Source: Thermothielavioides terrestris NRRL 8126
Taxonomy: Eukaryota > Ascomycota > Sordariomycetes > Sordariales > Chaetomiaceae
Assembly: GCF_000226115.1 (NCBI RefSeq)
Contig: NC_016461.1
Coordinates: forward strand, 868,001 to 932,000
DNA length: 64,000 nucleotides
Direction of reading: 5' to 3'
Shown here: positions 35,518 to 48,300 of the stretch, in pieces
Layout: each line of letters begins with the position of its first letter
Numbering within the stretch: position 1 is the first letter of the stretch
Made by a program: the position numbers and the translations under genes
Notes under the pieces: model-generated
The model's input: only the letters and a program-made list of their open reading frames with translations
Database searches by the model: none
What the model was told of the DNA's origin: nothing

Positions 35518-35839
35518 CTGGATCTTAAAGAGGTCCCGCCAAGACCAATTTCCGATGTCCCCACAGATACTATGGCGCCCGCGCTTAGAAGTCACTCCTT
35601 TTGCCGCCGCTTAACAATTTTAACGCAGTGGTCCTTGCGCCTGCGTCGCGTTAGTAGCTGCCTAGCCGCTGGTTTGCATCTATGTATATCCTGCCTACGT
35701 TTCCCCAACTAATCCGTGTCTATACTAACCCTCTATTTTGCTTAGACCTATATTACAACGTTATATCGCTATAGAACTATGTATTTAGTCTATATCCAAT
35801 AGATTCTATTAGTAAGTTCAGATTAGTTTACTACTAGTA

Positions 35840-36251
35840 TATATTAGTAGTTGCTAAGCATTGATCTAGTTATAGACTAGCATTCTACTATAGACTAGCT
35901 TACTTTGTATAGCTAGTAACTAGAAGACGCGCTAAGTAAATTGTTTTACTACCTACCAATTAGTAGTTGCTAAGCATTAATCTAGCTATAGACTAGTATC
36001 CTACTATAGACTAGCTCGCTTTATATAGTTAGCAATAAAACGATATACTATATAGCTAGCTATAAAACGATGTGCTATATAGCTAGCTATAAAACGATAC
36101 ACTGTATAGCTAGCAACTAGAAGATGTACTAAGTAAGTTGTTTTACTGCCTATCGATTAGCAGTTGCTAAGCATTGATCTAGCTATAGACTAGTATCCTA
36201 CTATAGACTAGCTTGCTTTATATAGTTAGCAATAAAACGATGTGCTATATA
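35840..36251 (+). repeat. Subterminal direct repeats of the MULE-like element
   Basis: A compound repeat. A block with TAGTTGCTAAGCATTGATCT and CTATAGACTAGTATCCTACT recurs about three times, interspersed with a short unit close to GCTAGCTATAAAACGATGTG. The copies are more alike than the surrounding RIP-altered DNA. Confidence 0.7.
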
Positions 36252-36256
36252 GCTAG

Positions 36257-36387
36257 TGTTATAGAGCTACGTATGTGAGGGTTACTCGTAGTAGTAGCTA
36301 TAATATATATAAGTGGTATATAGCGTTCGACTACGTTGTAGTCAAACTGGTGGATCTTTTGTCTATTTAGCAGAGTGGTTCACCAAT
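36257..36387 (+). repeat. LTR-like 144-bp repeat, copy A (incomplete)
   Basis: Starts TGTTATAGAGCTACGTATGT and matches the intact copy at 44131-44274 until GGTTCA, then diverges. It is preceded by GCTAG (36252-36256). The same five bases follow the intact copy (44275-44279), so copies A and C appear to be the outer ends of one insertion. Confidence 0.7.
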
Positions 36388-36411
36388 TGTAACAGAGCTA
36401 CACAGTGAACC

Positions 36412-36731
36412 TGTCACAGCACGTACACGAACCGCTATCGAATAGGAGCCGGCATAGCTCTAAGACGGAGTGAGCACCTAGAACCTAGAAGCTTGTATCT
36501 ATAACGTACGATATAACGTATATACTCGGAGCCTAGGAACCGTAGCTAAAAGGGTAGGCAGTCGCCTACCGAGGCGGAGGAAGATTCCTAATCCTCTAAA
36601 GATCAGCTTCTAATTACAATAGGAGATATATATAGATAGTGTCGCCTTAGAAACTATAGTTGCTCATTTTAATCACTATAACCCTTCGTCTTAAGGTATC
36701 TTACTAGTAGCTCTTGAAGACTCCTATTATA
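36412..36731 (+). repeat. 5' LTR of the Gypsy element
   Basis: 320 bp, aligned without gaps to 43347-43666 at a constant offset of 6935. The two LTRs differ mainly by C/T and G/A changes, the RIP signature. Because of RIP, the LTR difference should not be used to date the insertion. Confidence 0.88.
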
Positions 36732-38699
36732 GATTCTAATCCTTCTTCCTCTATTAGCTAAGATACTATCTATTTATAGTACCTCGACTTAGATACCTAT
36801 ATCCTTGTCCTACTTATTGCTATCTATTACTGTTAATTCGCTTATAAATCTAGTACAACTTTATAACTTAGAAACAAGGTCCCTTCCTAGCTCTCGCCGC
36901 CTATCTCCTTTACCTTCTAGTGTTCTACTATAAGAAGAGCCGTTCTCTATAAAGGATCTGCTATAAAGGGTATAGGCCTATATTACCCAACTCTAGGCTC
37001 TAAAGGAACTCAAAGACTAGGAGTAGAAATTGCTTTAGTCGCTAGGAATAGGTAAGCCGCCTAATAAACGAAAGAGAGATAGTACTAGATTAGCCGACAA
37101 TAGTAAGGATAGAGGGCAAGATCGTCAAGCTATTAAGGTTAAGAACATTATACTATTGAAAGAGAACGTTACCTTCTAAAAGCGCTAAATCTAGCTCTAA
37201 GACCTTTATTAAGCCTTTAAAGGCGACCTTAAACGCTTTAAAACTAAAAAGAATTGAATCCTCTTCGCTATCAATAAGATAGAGTAGATGCTATATATCT
37301 ATTAATATAGCTACTATAATAACCTGCTAAAGAAGGAACGAAATATAGTTAAGTCAATATAGTAGGTCTTTAAAGATTAGACTACTTCGTATATTAAGGA
37401 CCTTGCTAACAGTTAGTTAGAAATTACAAAGGCTATTGACTAGGCAAAGCAATAAAAGGGCCAAAGCCCTTTGAACTTTTACTAGTACCTCGACTCGTTA
37501 AAGGCCTAGACTAAACATTAAAACAATAAGAAACGAGCTCTCCTATTCTATTCGAAGTTATCGCCTTAGATTTAATTATATATCGACTAATACTTCCTTA
37601 AGAAGCCTAAGACCTATAAGGCTATAGTTTAGCTAGCAACTTAGATTTAGAACATTAAATAGCGCAATATTTAACAGAGACCCCTAAGAACTAACTAAAG
37701 ATCTAGGCAGCTCTCCAACTAGAAGTAGCGAGGGCAAGGGCGATCTATATATTAAGATCGCTATAGTCGACCCTACTCTAACAATAAAGTAGAGAAGGAA
37801 AAGCGGAGCTATAACAACAAAGAGGCGAAGGACAAGGGTAACAGCCTATTTACCTACTAGACCTATAGCAAGATAGGTTACTTCTCCTATAACTGCCTAG
37901 AAAAGTCTAAAGACGTAGGCGAGGTCGAAAGCGTAGGACACTAAGGGTATAGAGGTACCTAATATACTTTAAGAGCTAGGTATAGACTAAGCACTAGTCG
38001 TTTATAAGACGATAGCGAAAAGGAGGGAAAAGCTAGTACCTAGTAGTAGACCCTAGTACCACTGGTATACTCCTCCTATATAGGGACTAAGTTACAGAAT
38101 ACTTCTAGGCTACTACTACTTTATATACTAAGAAACCTTAGGAGGTTATAGTAGATTTAGACACTTATACTAAAATTGATATAGTTAGCCTCAAGTTTAT
38201 AAAATGGTACTACCTTCCTATAGTAAAGCCTTCCTTACTATAAGCTCGTATAGTAGACGCTTAGGTATCCTAGTCGTATAGAGTGTTCTCTATACCCCTA
38301 GAGCTATTAGACGGAAGAAGTATAATATAGAGGCTCAACGTCTTCTATATAGCCATTGACCGCCTCTTTATCGAGGAAGGGTTAGCCATTATTCTAGGGA
38401 TATCTACAATAGTAGAAGAATATATCTTGCTATTTCCAATAGCTAACGAATAGTAGTTTATACCTAAGACTACTAAAGTTCGTTTTAAACGCTTAAAGCA
38501 GTTTGCTAAAACGTTATACTAAAAACCCTATATTTATACTCTATTTGTATACCCCGATATACTATAAGCTCTGTTCCCTAAGGAGAAGGAGGACAAGGAA
38601 GCATAGGCGAAACTGTCCTAAGGCAAGGACGAAATCCCTAAAGAGCTCCAAGACTTTGCTAATGTATTAGACTCTATCAAGGCCGATATTCTACCGCTA

Positions 38700-41600
38700 T
38701 ACCGTAAGACTAATTATATTATCAAGCTATTGCTAAGTATAATACTGCTAGCAAGGCCTATTTACCTATTGGCTCGAAAGGAGTTGGATATCCTTAAGGA
38801 ATATCTTTATAAAAACCTAGCGAAAGGGCGTATCTAAGAATCTTAGAGCCTAGCTACAAGCCTAGTTTTATTTATACCTAAAAAGGATAGTACTCTCCGA
38901 CTTTATATCGATTACTAAGAGCTCAATAAAATTATAAGGAAGAACCGCTACCTATTGCCCTTGATCTCAGAGATTTTAGACTATATAATTGGTACTAAGT
39001 ACTTTAGTAAGTTGAATATTAAAGAGGCCTACTACCAAATCCGTATTAAGAAGGGGGACGAATAGAAGATAGCCTTCTATACCTAATATAGCCTATTCAA
39101 GTATTTGGTTATACCCTTTAGGTTAACCAATGCCCTAGCAACCTTCTAAAGTTATATCTATTAGGCACTGGGGCAACTTATAGACGATTTCTATATAGCT
39201 TTCCTTAATAACGTCCTAATCTTTTCAAGGGACTACAACATCTATACTTCCTATATCTAATAAGTCTTTAAGAAGCTCTAAGCAACGTAGTTGTACTATA
39301 AGCTAAGCAAATACTAGTTTTACTAATATAAAGTCGAATTCCTTAGATACCTAGTAACTTCTAAAGGAATTACTATAGATCTAGCTTAGGTCTAAACCAT
39401 TTAAGAATAGCTAGAACCTACTATTTACTAGGATATTCAAATCTTTTTTAGGTTCTATAATTTTTATTAGCGGTTTATCTCCTATTATTTGGAATTAGTA
39501 CTACCTCTAACTGCTTTACTAAAGGGATTAGAAAAGGGGAGGAAGCTAAGATCTCTCTAATTCGTTAACGAAGAACAAATAGCTTTTAAGCGACTTAAAC
39601 GAGCTTTTATAGAAGCACTAACATTACGTCACTATAACCTATAAAGAAAAGTAACTATCGAGACTAATACCTCCGACTTTACTATAGGAGTAGTCCTATC
39701 TTAAGAAGAAAACGATAGAACAAGACGACCTATAGCCTTTTAGTTAGCTAAGTTCTCTAGATTGCCTAAAAATTATAGGACACCTAATAAGGAAATAATA
39801 GCGATTATTAAGGCCTTTAAACATTGGCGCTATTACATTAAAGGAAGTAACTTTCCTATCACTGTCCTCTTTGACTACAATAATCTACAGAGCTTTATAA
39901 AGTAAATGCACCTAAATAGGCGCCAAGCTAGGTGGTATATATACCTTACGAGGTACAATTTTGTTATTAAGCATTAGGTAGGCAAGCAAAACCTTGCTAA
40001 TAGGCTATCGAGGAAACCTAACTACGAAGAAGGGTCGGCTTTAGAATATATAGTGTAGTTGCCGACTCTATAGAATAAGATAGTTGGACTCTAGCAAGTG
40101 TTTATAGAAGAGAGACTTCTATATATTTACTCTATTATATAGATAGGCATAGGATATTAGATACCTAGTAGTATAGAGACTTAGCTATATATTAGCCCTA
40201 AGATAGCTATAAAACGTTAGATAGTCACTACCTAGCTAGTAAAGTAGGGCACTTAAGAGCCCCCTAGTATAGACGAACTTAAAGAATTGCTTAGTCGAGA
40301 GTAAATTGTACCTAGAAAGGTCGTAGCTACTTATATACAAAGCGAAGCCCTATATAACTTAGCACCTTCTTAAACAATAAGAGAGTTGATCCTAGAGTTA
40401 TAGAACTCGGATCCAATAACGTAAAAAATCAAGGACCGCCTACGAACTCTATAGCGAAGAACTGACGTTACCCCTAAGTAGGAATTAGGACCCGATAACA
40501 AGCTACTATATTAAGCTAAGCTTTATATCCCTATTAAGGAGGCTATAAAGTAAGAGCTCCTTAGGCGATACTATAATAATCCCCTAGTAGAACACTTTAG
40601 TTATAACCGAACTAAGGAGTTAGTACAATAGAAGTACTACTAGCTAGATATCGACAAAGAAGTAAACGAATACTACAATATCTACCTAGTATATTAGTAT
40701 TAGAAACCGTTAAAGTATCGACTTTATAGCAATCTTCAATCGTTGCTAATACCAATATAACCTTAGAGCAAGATCGCTATAGATTTTATTATAGGTTTTC
40801 CTATAGTAGAGCAACTAGATAATGAAAAAGATATAATCCTAGTTATAGTCGACTAGTATACGAAGATAAGTCGATTCTTCCTTGTCTCGACCTCTATTTA
40901 TAGCTAAGAGTTAGTAGAACTCCTCTATTAAGAAATTAAGCTTAAGTATAGAGTACCTTATAGATACCTTAACGATCAAGGCTTAGTCTTCACCTCCTAA
41001 TTCTAGAGCAATCTTTACTACTTAAACTAAATAAACTATAGACTCTCAACAGTATTTCACCTTTAAACTAATAGCTAGACTAAACAAATGAACTAAACCC
41101 TTATCTAATACCTCTGATATTTCGTCTCTTTAAATCCTATTACTTAAGCAACACTCTTCCCTAAAGCTGAATTCGCTTATAATAATTCTATCAATGCAAC
41201 TATTAGCGTTACCCCTTTTTAAGCACTTATAGGTTACAACCCTACAATTTCCTATTGTATCAAGGACGATACTCAATAGAGGAGGGTACTATACTCTAAT
41301 ATAGTAAAATAGATTAAGAAGCTTAAGGAGTTGCGCTAATAGCTAGAGCAACACTAGGCTAATACTATAGCGAGTTAGAAACGGTACTACAATGAAAAAT
41401 ATAAGTCAATAGAGTTCTAGAAGGGAGCCCTAGTCAAGTTGTCTATTTAGAATCTAAGACTTAAGACTAGTAAGAAGCTAAAGCCCTAGTTCGTTAGGCT
41501 ATTCTAAGTATTGGACTAAGTAGGATCGTTAGTATATCGGTTGGCCCTGCTATATAAGTATATAAAGCTGTATAATATATTCCTAGTAGCTTTGTTAGAG

Positions 41601-41810
41601 CCTTGGTATATATGAACTATAGCCGAAGAAACCTAGATGCCAATGCTAGACCTAGAGGATAATAAAAAATAGGAAGTCAAAGAAGTATAGGCTAAATAGC
41701 GAATCGAAAGCGAAATATTCTTTTAGGTAAAGTAGGCAAATTAGCTATTAGAGTACAACCAGTAGGTCTATAAAGATGATATAGCGAACGTATAGCAGAT
41801 AATCTACTAG
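38700..41810 (+). pseudogene. Gypsy pol remnant: reverse transcriptase, RNase H, integrase, chromodomain
   Basis: Reading through TAG/TAA, the frame shows LYIDY-ELNKI and KLNIKEAYYQIRI of the reverse transcriptase. The position expected to hold the catalytic LDD reads LNN (FLNNVLIFS, codons AAT AAC at 39207-39212), a G-to-A change of both Asp codons as RIP would make. RNase H shows TNTSDFTIGVVLS and the tether shows EIIAIIKAFKHWRYY. The integrase keeps AIDFIIGFP and LNDQGLVFTS with the Asp residues, then LQTNSQTKQMNQTL in place of the usual DGQTE block. The end resembles a chromodomain (EVKEVQAKQRIES). The gene is dead. Confidence 0.88.
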
Positions 41811-43346
41811 TTTCGATAGGTATATAAAGCTACTACTAAAAGGAAGCGAAGGGAGGACGCCTAAAGCGCGTTAAGCAATATACAATATAGTGATGTTAGG
41901 TTAGCTTAGTTGTAGCTAGAGATCGATATACGTAAATTAATTTATATAGTTATATATCGACAAAACGACTAGATCCCTTCCCTAAAACCTTGATCAAACT
42001 ATAAGAGAACACTAGGTTAGCGACTTGTAGAGTAGGTAGATCCGCTCTATTAGGTCTAAGGCATTTTCGCGATCGCTAATTTCATTGGCGAGCAATAAGA
42101 TCAACTCCTTAGTAAAATTATATTTTACCTATATCTAAGTAAGATAGCCTACGTCGTTAGGACAAAGGCGACAAGCCCTCTTTAAGTCCTACTCTTCTAG
42201 CTTATATCGGTACTAAATCGCTGTCAATATTCCTAGCAACTAATCTAAGGGATAGACGAGAGCGATCTACCACCAACAAAGATATATTATCTAGGCGCTT
42301 AGGCTATAAAAAGAGGGAAACGTTAAGTTCTATACGCTTGACAACTATAGCTTTAAAGGCTAGTTGCTAGTCGGTTGTAAAGCACTTATTTAGCGTAATA
42401 CTATAGACGTAGCAGTAAGCCTTGTCTATAGCGTAGAAAGTGTCGACCAACTTCTTTAATAGGCGTATAATGCTATAGCGAGTATTGTATAAAAAGGTAT
42501 ACTCCTTGTTGTCCTTCTAACCGTTAAAGGACTTCCAATTGGACAAAACTTAACTCTCTTTAGCTTTGTAAAGGAGTTATATAATATATAAACCGATTAT
42601 TAGATTAGTTAAATCTCTAGACATTGTGCTAATAGCCTAACTAGGTTAGTAGGCAAGCTGCTATCAAACACTGGTTCTAAGCTACTTACTGATATATAAA
42701 TATCCTTCCTCTTAATGTACTAATCGCAACGACTTAAAGAGGATTTAATAATAACGTACTTAGGAGTAATAGGTATTAACGAATTGTATAGAAGATTTTT
42801 ATATACTATATATAAACACTTGAAGTATAGCGACTTCTTATAGATAGGAAATATAAGAAACTCTTTAAGATCTATAATAAATTAGTAGAGAAAAGGTAGC
42901 GAGTATAAAACAAGAAGAAACGACGATATATAGATAGTAACGAATGTAAGAATATAAGGCGAGTAAATAGAGAAGAAGAGGGCACTATAATCAATAAGAT
43001 GATAATATATAAAGAAAAGAAAATACAAAGTACAAAGCGTAGCTATAATAATATAAATTTAAAAGCAAGGAGTAGGTAGTCTATATATAATAGTAAAATG
43101 CAAATTGTTATAAAAAGGGCAAAGCACACTATATATATTGCCCTAGCAACTAGTTTAACCCTATAGGGACACCCTACCGAATCCTAGGCGAAGCTCATAG
43201 TTAGGTAGACAACCTATTACCCTTTATACCGCTAGTCGGTAAGTCTATATAGGTAGATAGACCTTTTCTAGAGATTGGGCAATATAGTACGCTATCGACT
43301 ACGAAGTCTAAACCTAAGGATAGGTTCTATAGAGGGAAGGACAAAC

Positions 43347-43666
43347 TATTATAGTATATACACGAACCGCTATCGAATAGGAGCTAGTATAGCTCTAAGA
43401 CGGAGTAAGCACCTAGAACCTAGAAGCTTATATCTATAACGTACGATATAACGTATATGCTTAGAGCCTAGGAACTGTAGCTAAAAGGGTAGGCAGTCGC
43501 CTACCGAGGCAGAGGAAGATTCCTAATCCTCTAAGGATCAGCCTCTAATCACAATAGGAGATATATATAGACAGTGTCGCCCTAGAAACTACAGTTGCTC
43601 ATTCCAATCACTGTGACCCTTCGTCTTAAGGCATCTTACCGGTAGCTCTCGAAGACTCCTGTTACA
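43347..43666 (+). repeat. 3' LTR of the Gypsy element
   Basis: Partner of 36412-36731. It contains the same CGAACCGCTATCGAATAGGA and GTAGGCAGTCGCCTACCGAG stretches. It ends TGTTACA and is followed by GAACT. Confidence 0.88.
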
Positions 43667-43671
43667 GAACT

Positions 43672-44274
43672 ACTCTGCTAAATAGACAAAAGATCCACTA
43701 GTTCGACTACAACGTAGTCGAACGCTATGTACCACTTGTATATATTATAGTTACTACTACGAGTAACCCTCATATACATAGCTCTATAACAACTATCCTC
43801 CCCTCTAGAGGAGCTCGACCTCGAGCTCTCTTCGCAATGGCTGCCAGTTGCTAAGGATAGTTATACAAGTGTCAGACCCCCAATGAATCATATAACTCGC
43901 GTAGGTGGAACATCTATATACACCTATGTTACATAGAGAGAACCCTACATGACTAGGTCTTAGCGAAGCAAGCCGCCACCATGTATTACGTCATTGTAAA
44001 CACGACGAAGGAAGCAACCCAATGTTCGAAAAGCGACCCTACGCTAGTTTAAATACTGGACCTCTAGTACACCCACGTTGTGGTTGAACAATTGAGCTCG
44101 AGGTCGAGCTCCTCCAGAGAGGAGGATAGTTGTTACAGAGCTACGTATGTGAGGGTTACTCGTGGTGGTAGCTATAATATATGCAAGTAGTGTATAGCGT
44201 TCGACTACGTTGTGGTCGAACTGGTGGATCTTTTGTCTATTTAGCAGAGTGGTTCATTGCATAGCTCTGTTACA
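43672..44274. repeat. Head-to-head 144-bp LTR-like repeats around a palindrome-ended core
   Basis: Copy B is inverted. Its outer 24 bp lie at 36388-36411 and the rest at 43672-43791, because the Gypsy element inserted within it. Copy C is at 44131-44274 in direct orientation and is intact. Between them is a 339-bp core whose ends (43792-43828 and 44094-44130) are inverted copies carrying GAGCTCGACCTCGAGCTC. Arms including the repeats total about 180 bp per side. The repeat has self-complementary termini (TGTAACAGAGCTA / TAGCTCTGTTACA). Confidence 0.7.
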
Positions 44275-45000
44275 GCTAGCAATAAGACGATATAGCATTT
44301 GTGGCCTATTAGCGCCTTTAGTCCCCCTTAATGTATAAGTGCTATTTAGTTAAATAGCGAATTTAATCACTAGCGTTGAATTGCTAATACTATGCCTATA
44401 GCGAGCTCTCTAGTCCTAGAACATCTACCTTCTAAACCTAACCTCGATCTAGCTACTTAGTAGGTGCTACCCTAACCTAAGCTTCTCCCTATTTCCAAGC
44501 ATCTAACCTTATAATCGTTATAATTGAGCGGTATTCCTAGTCCTGCTCTAGCCTCTGTCTAGCTACTAGATAGCTCTTCACTGTCCTTTAAAGAAGATGG
44601 TTCTTCTATAGGGGAAGCAGCTTCTAGATGTAAGTATAGGTATATCTTTCTAATTTGTATATCTAAACTAGAGGTTAAGGTACTAAATAGCAGCCTTACA
44701 ATTCTTTACAATATTATAGAGATCTGGGAACGTTGGTTCAAAGAGGGTATGTTTACCCTCCTATATATAGTTTAGTAAGCCGAATAGCGCTAGGTTTTGT
44801 ACTTCTATAGCTAGAGAGACGCCCTAAGGTAGTAGGAAAAGAAGACTATATTTTGTTGCCTTCTTTGGAAGACGTTATAAAAGACTAAAGGGCAAGGCAA
44901 ACGTAATAGGGCGCTATAGAATATAGAGCTATACCGTTGTACTCTCTACTAGGTTGAATACGACAATAGTACCGTTGACATTGCTATTCGCTATAGCTAC

Positions 45001-46459
45001 AACTATTCGATAGAAGATATTGAGATAGTCAAACGTCTATATACTATTCTAGAGTATATCATCTACCTCCTCTCCTCTAGATATAGCGATAGCGTAGTAG
45101 AATACTAGCTATATAGCTATACTGAAACCCCTAAGGCTAGGGTACGTCTTTACTATATAGGCGGCTAGTACATTATAACCTAGGAGATTGGCAACCTATA
45201 TAGGTCTCTTAAGCTCTATAAACGCGATGACTATAAGGTATAGTCCTATAAAGTCCTTAGGGAGCTAGAATTTATAGAAGCTATTGCCTAGCTACTGTCC
45301 TATAGCGATTAGTATAAGTATAAGGCGCTAACTATCCTTAGCGAGAACTCCTTTACGTTGGTCTTTGTATATAGAGACCTATTAGATATACTAAAGAAGT
45401 ATAGCTAACTAGCGATTATAGATACTACTTACAAGATTGTATATAGGGGTTAGCACCTATTTACAATTATGGTTTAGGACTTCAATAGCTATTGGCTCCC
45501 TTCTATTTGCTTCTTTATAGAGAGGTAGACTGCTAATAGTATTGTAGTATACTTAGGTGTACTACTAGAATAGTATAGGGGAGTAGCTAATAGGGGCTAG
45601 CCCCTAAAATATATAATCATTGACGACTTTATAGCTAAACAACTTACTGTCTAGGTAGTATTTGGCTATAATAAGCGTAGCCTCCTATATATATAATATC
45701 TCCTTTGTACGAAGTATTGTTAGAAGACTTTAAAGCGTTGGATTAGTATTAACAAAGAGTGCCTTGGCTATATAGGAGCTACTCTTCTAAGCCGTTGTTT
45801 AGAAAAAGGCTATATAGAGTCTATTAAGGTTGCTATTGCTTATACTAGCACTGATAGACTTAAGTAGTATTTGAAAAATAACTAGCTAAACAACATTTCG
45901 CTATAGGTATATTAGGTACAAGACCCAATCCCCTTGCTCTACTAAGTTACTATAATAAATATAGTTAAAGGATAATACTCGAAGGTTAAGAACTCTAAGC
46001 CTATATTAAAGTAGCAGATGCTTAGTACCTTCCCTCTTATTAGTTTAATTATCTACCTTGATCATTGTATATAAGACTATCGAAATAGGGTAATCTAGGC
46101 CAAGTTTAGGAGTCTCAATTATATACTTCTAGCTATATATATAGAGCGGTTTAACGGCTAGGGCTTTAATAGGCTACCTAAGTGGGCTTAAGCACTGATT
46201 ACGTATAAGCTGTCAATAGTACGTAAGCGGTTCGATGCTAACGAGCTTTTCGACTTTAATAGCGTTTTTATATTGGACTAGTTCCCTAGTCTATAGTACA
46301 ACAATGAGCAGTGGTAAAGCGATATAGTAGCTGTCCAGCTACTGCGACTAAGTACCTAGGGTATTGCTAATATTGTTGCTAAGGTCTCTATACTTGGGTG
46401 GGCTACTCTAGATAAACGCTATAACCTAGACTATTATAACGTAGTTAACTAAGCGGATT
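45001..46459 (+). pseudogene. RIP-degraded MULE-like transposase
   Basis: One frame of about 485 codons is broken only by TAG/TAA. It shows the MULE domain pattern: AIIDTTYKIVYRGQHLFTIM with the first catalytic Asp at codon 45421, then FFIERQTANSIVVYLGVLL, then KYIIIDDF with the second Asp and the Cys/His-type LLCTKYCQKTLKRW segment. A Leu/Ile-rich C-terminal region follows. The order and spacing match mutator-like transposases. The upstream N-terminal part (from about 44.8 kb) is less clear. Confidence 0.7.
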
Positions 46460-47739
46460 AAGTGGCTTAGCTCTTATGAAATACGCTAATTCTAGAGCTA
46501 GTTAGTATCCTTCGCTATAGGTATAAATAGTTTAGGAGCTAGTTACTCCCCTACTTATATATCTAGTATTATCACTTATTAACGAACTCGTTGTAGCTAA
46601 AGCACTTCTAGTAGCTAGTTAGTATCTTAGAAGCGAAGGGGTTTAGGATATACTATAGCGTCGTTCTACCGTTGGTAGATCTTACTAGCTTAGACGAGGT
46701 CTCTATTATATAGCACCTATTCCTAGAGGTCTAGGAGCTAATACAGTTGCTATAAACAACGATATATAGGATCTAGGATAATATATAGGCAAAACATAGC
46801 TTTTAAGAGGATCTCGACTATATTCTAGGGAAACTGTTAGGTAAGGTATAGGAGGATCTATAATAGGTTTAAGGGTTAGATATTCCTTTGTTTATATCTT
46901 AGTAATAAATAGCAATATATAGTTCTCTAGTTAAGTGCTAGCTAGCCACTAGACCGTGCTACTTTATATCCTTATTATTACCTTTAACTTTAAGGAACTT
47001 TGTAATAACTAATAGCTAGAAGTTAGAGGATTAGTAGCTAGCTAGTTGCTAGACTATAAGCGAGTTGCTCGGTTCCTAGCTAATTAGCGTACTTAGAAAG
47101 GAGTTTCTACAATACTAAGATATAGCAAGTGTTGCTAGTGGTCTAAGTTTTAGCTCTAGGACGAACTTTATAGAGTTAATTGAAGTTTCTTAAAGTAGGC
47201 TTAACACTATATAAAATTGTAGATAAATAGAAATTTTATCCTAATCTCTAAGCTTAGCTTTATAGAGAAACTAGAGAAGGAATATAAGTATAGAGGAGGT
47301 ATTAGCTAGCTACTATTCTACTGCTAGTCTAGATACTTTGTAGTTAGATAATTCTAAAAAATAAACAATGTTTATTCTATATAGTTGATATTGAAACCTT
47401 CGATTCTTTAAAAACTATATAGGTATATAGGCTATAGCTTTTTCTACTGCCTTAGAGCCTTCTACCTACTTCTTCTTCCTTTCCTTCTTCTAACCTTGTA
47501 GCTATAGCTATTGTCGCCTACCTATATACCTATACTATCGTTGTATAAGTTGATTTAAAGCTATTTTTATTGTCGCTATTACTAGGAAGCTAATTAGCTA
47601 TATTGTAGCTTCAATCTATACTTTTTATATACTTTGTAAGTCAGTTAAGTTGAAAAATCAGTTGAAATCACGGTAGTGACGGTGGTATTACGATTAGCAG
47701 TAGCTAATTAAGTTATATAGCAACTTTAAATATAACGAT

Positions 47740-48300
47740 ATAGAGCTATACAAGGAGAACAACCCCCCTGCTACCGCTAACAACGACGCTCTCGTTGTTG
47801 GCGAGTAGCTAGCTCTTACTGCCCTTTTGGCCTTTGCCGCCGACCCTCCTACTGCCCTCGACTAGCAGTAGTAGCGCCTCTGGCCCCGCCCTACACGCTC
47901 TACGCCTACTACTACCACTACTATTACTACTAACGAAGGCGCTACTAGCGAGTAGCTAGCTCTCGCCGCCCCCCCTACCCTAGCCACCGCCCCTCCTACC
48001 ACCCCTAGCTAGTAGCAGTAGCGCTCTTGTGCCCACCTTGTATATTCTACGTCTACTACTACTACTAATACTAGTACTAGCAGTAAAAACGTTGCTAGTA
48101 AGTAGCTAGCCCCCCCTGCTCCCCTAGCCTCTGCTACCCCTAGCTAGTAGTAGTAGCGCTCTTATATACGCCTTATGCCTACTACTACTACTAATACTAG
48201 TACTAGTAGTAAGAACATTGCTAGTAAGTAGCTAGCTCCCTTCGCTCCTCCCACCCCCCCTGCCCCCGCTGCCCCTACTACCTCTACTAATAAAGGCAAG
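47740..48300 (+). repeat. GC-rich coding-type tandem repeat (Ser/Thr/Pro/Gln)
   Basis: Three and a half units of about 125-150 bp. Each has a GAGTAGCTAGCTC-like block, a Pro/Ala-coding block, an AGCAGTAGTAGCGC block and a run of ACTACTACTA codons. The inferred text is Thr/Ser/Pro/Gln-rich and lies in the second reading frame of the MULE-like element. The island is much more GC-rich than the DNA around it. Confidence 0.65.

Larger units (their letters stand above)
36412..43666 (+). mobile_element. Gypsy-type LTR retrotransposon (chromovirus), RIP-inactivated
   Basis: Length is 7255 bp. LTRs of 320 bp each begin TGTCAC (left) or its RIP-altered form TATTAT (right) and end in TATTATA or TGTTACA. 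Flanking GAACC (36407-36411) and GAACT (43667-43671) are a target duplication with one C-to-T change. A gag-like region lies at about 37200-37750, with a degraded zinc-knuckle near 37870. Pol follows in order protease region, reverse transcriptase, RNase H, integrase and a chromodomain-like C-terminus (about 41640-41800). A purine-rich AGAGGGAAGGA tract at 43331 precedes the 3' LTR. About 1.5 kb between the chromodomain and the 3' LTR shows no recognised gene. All frames carry many TAG/TAA stops, so it cannot be active. It sits inside a copy of the 144-bp LTR-like repeat. Confidence 0.9.

Noticed and set aside
43347..43666. Dating the Gypsy insertion from LTR divergence
   Set aside because: Differences are dominated by C/T and G/A changes from RIP, so divergence does not measure time.
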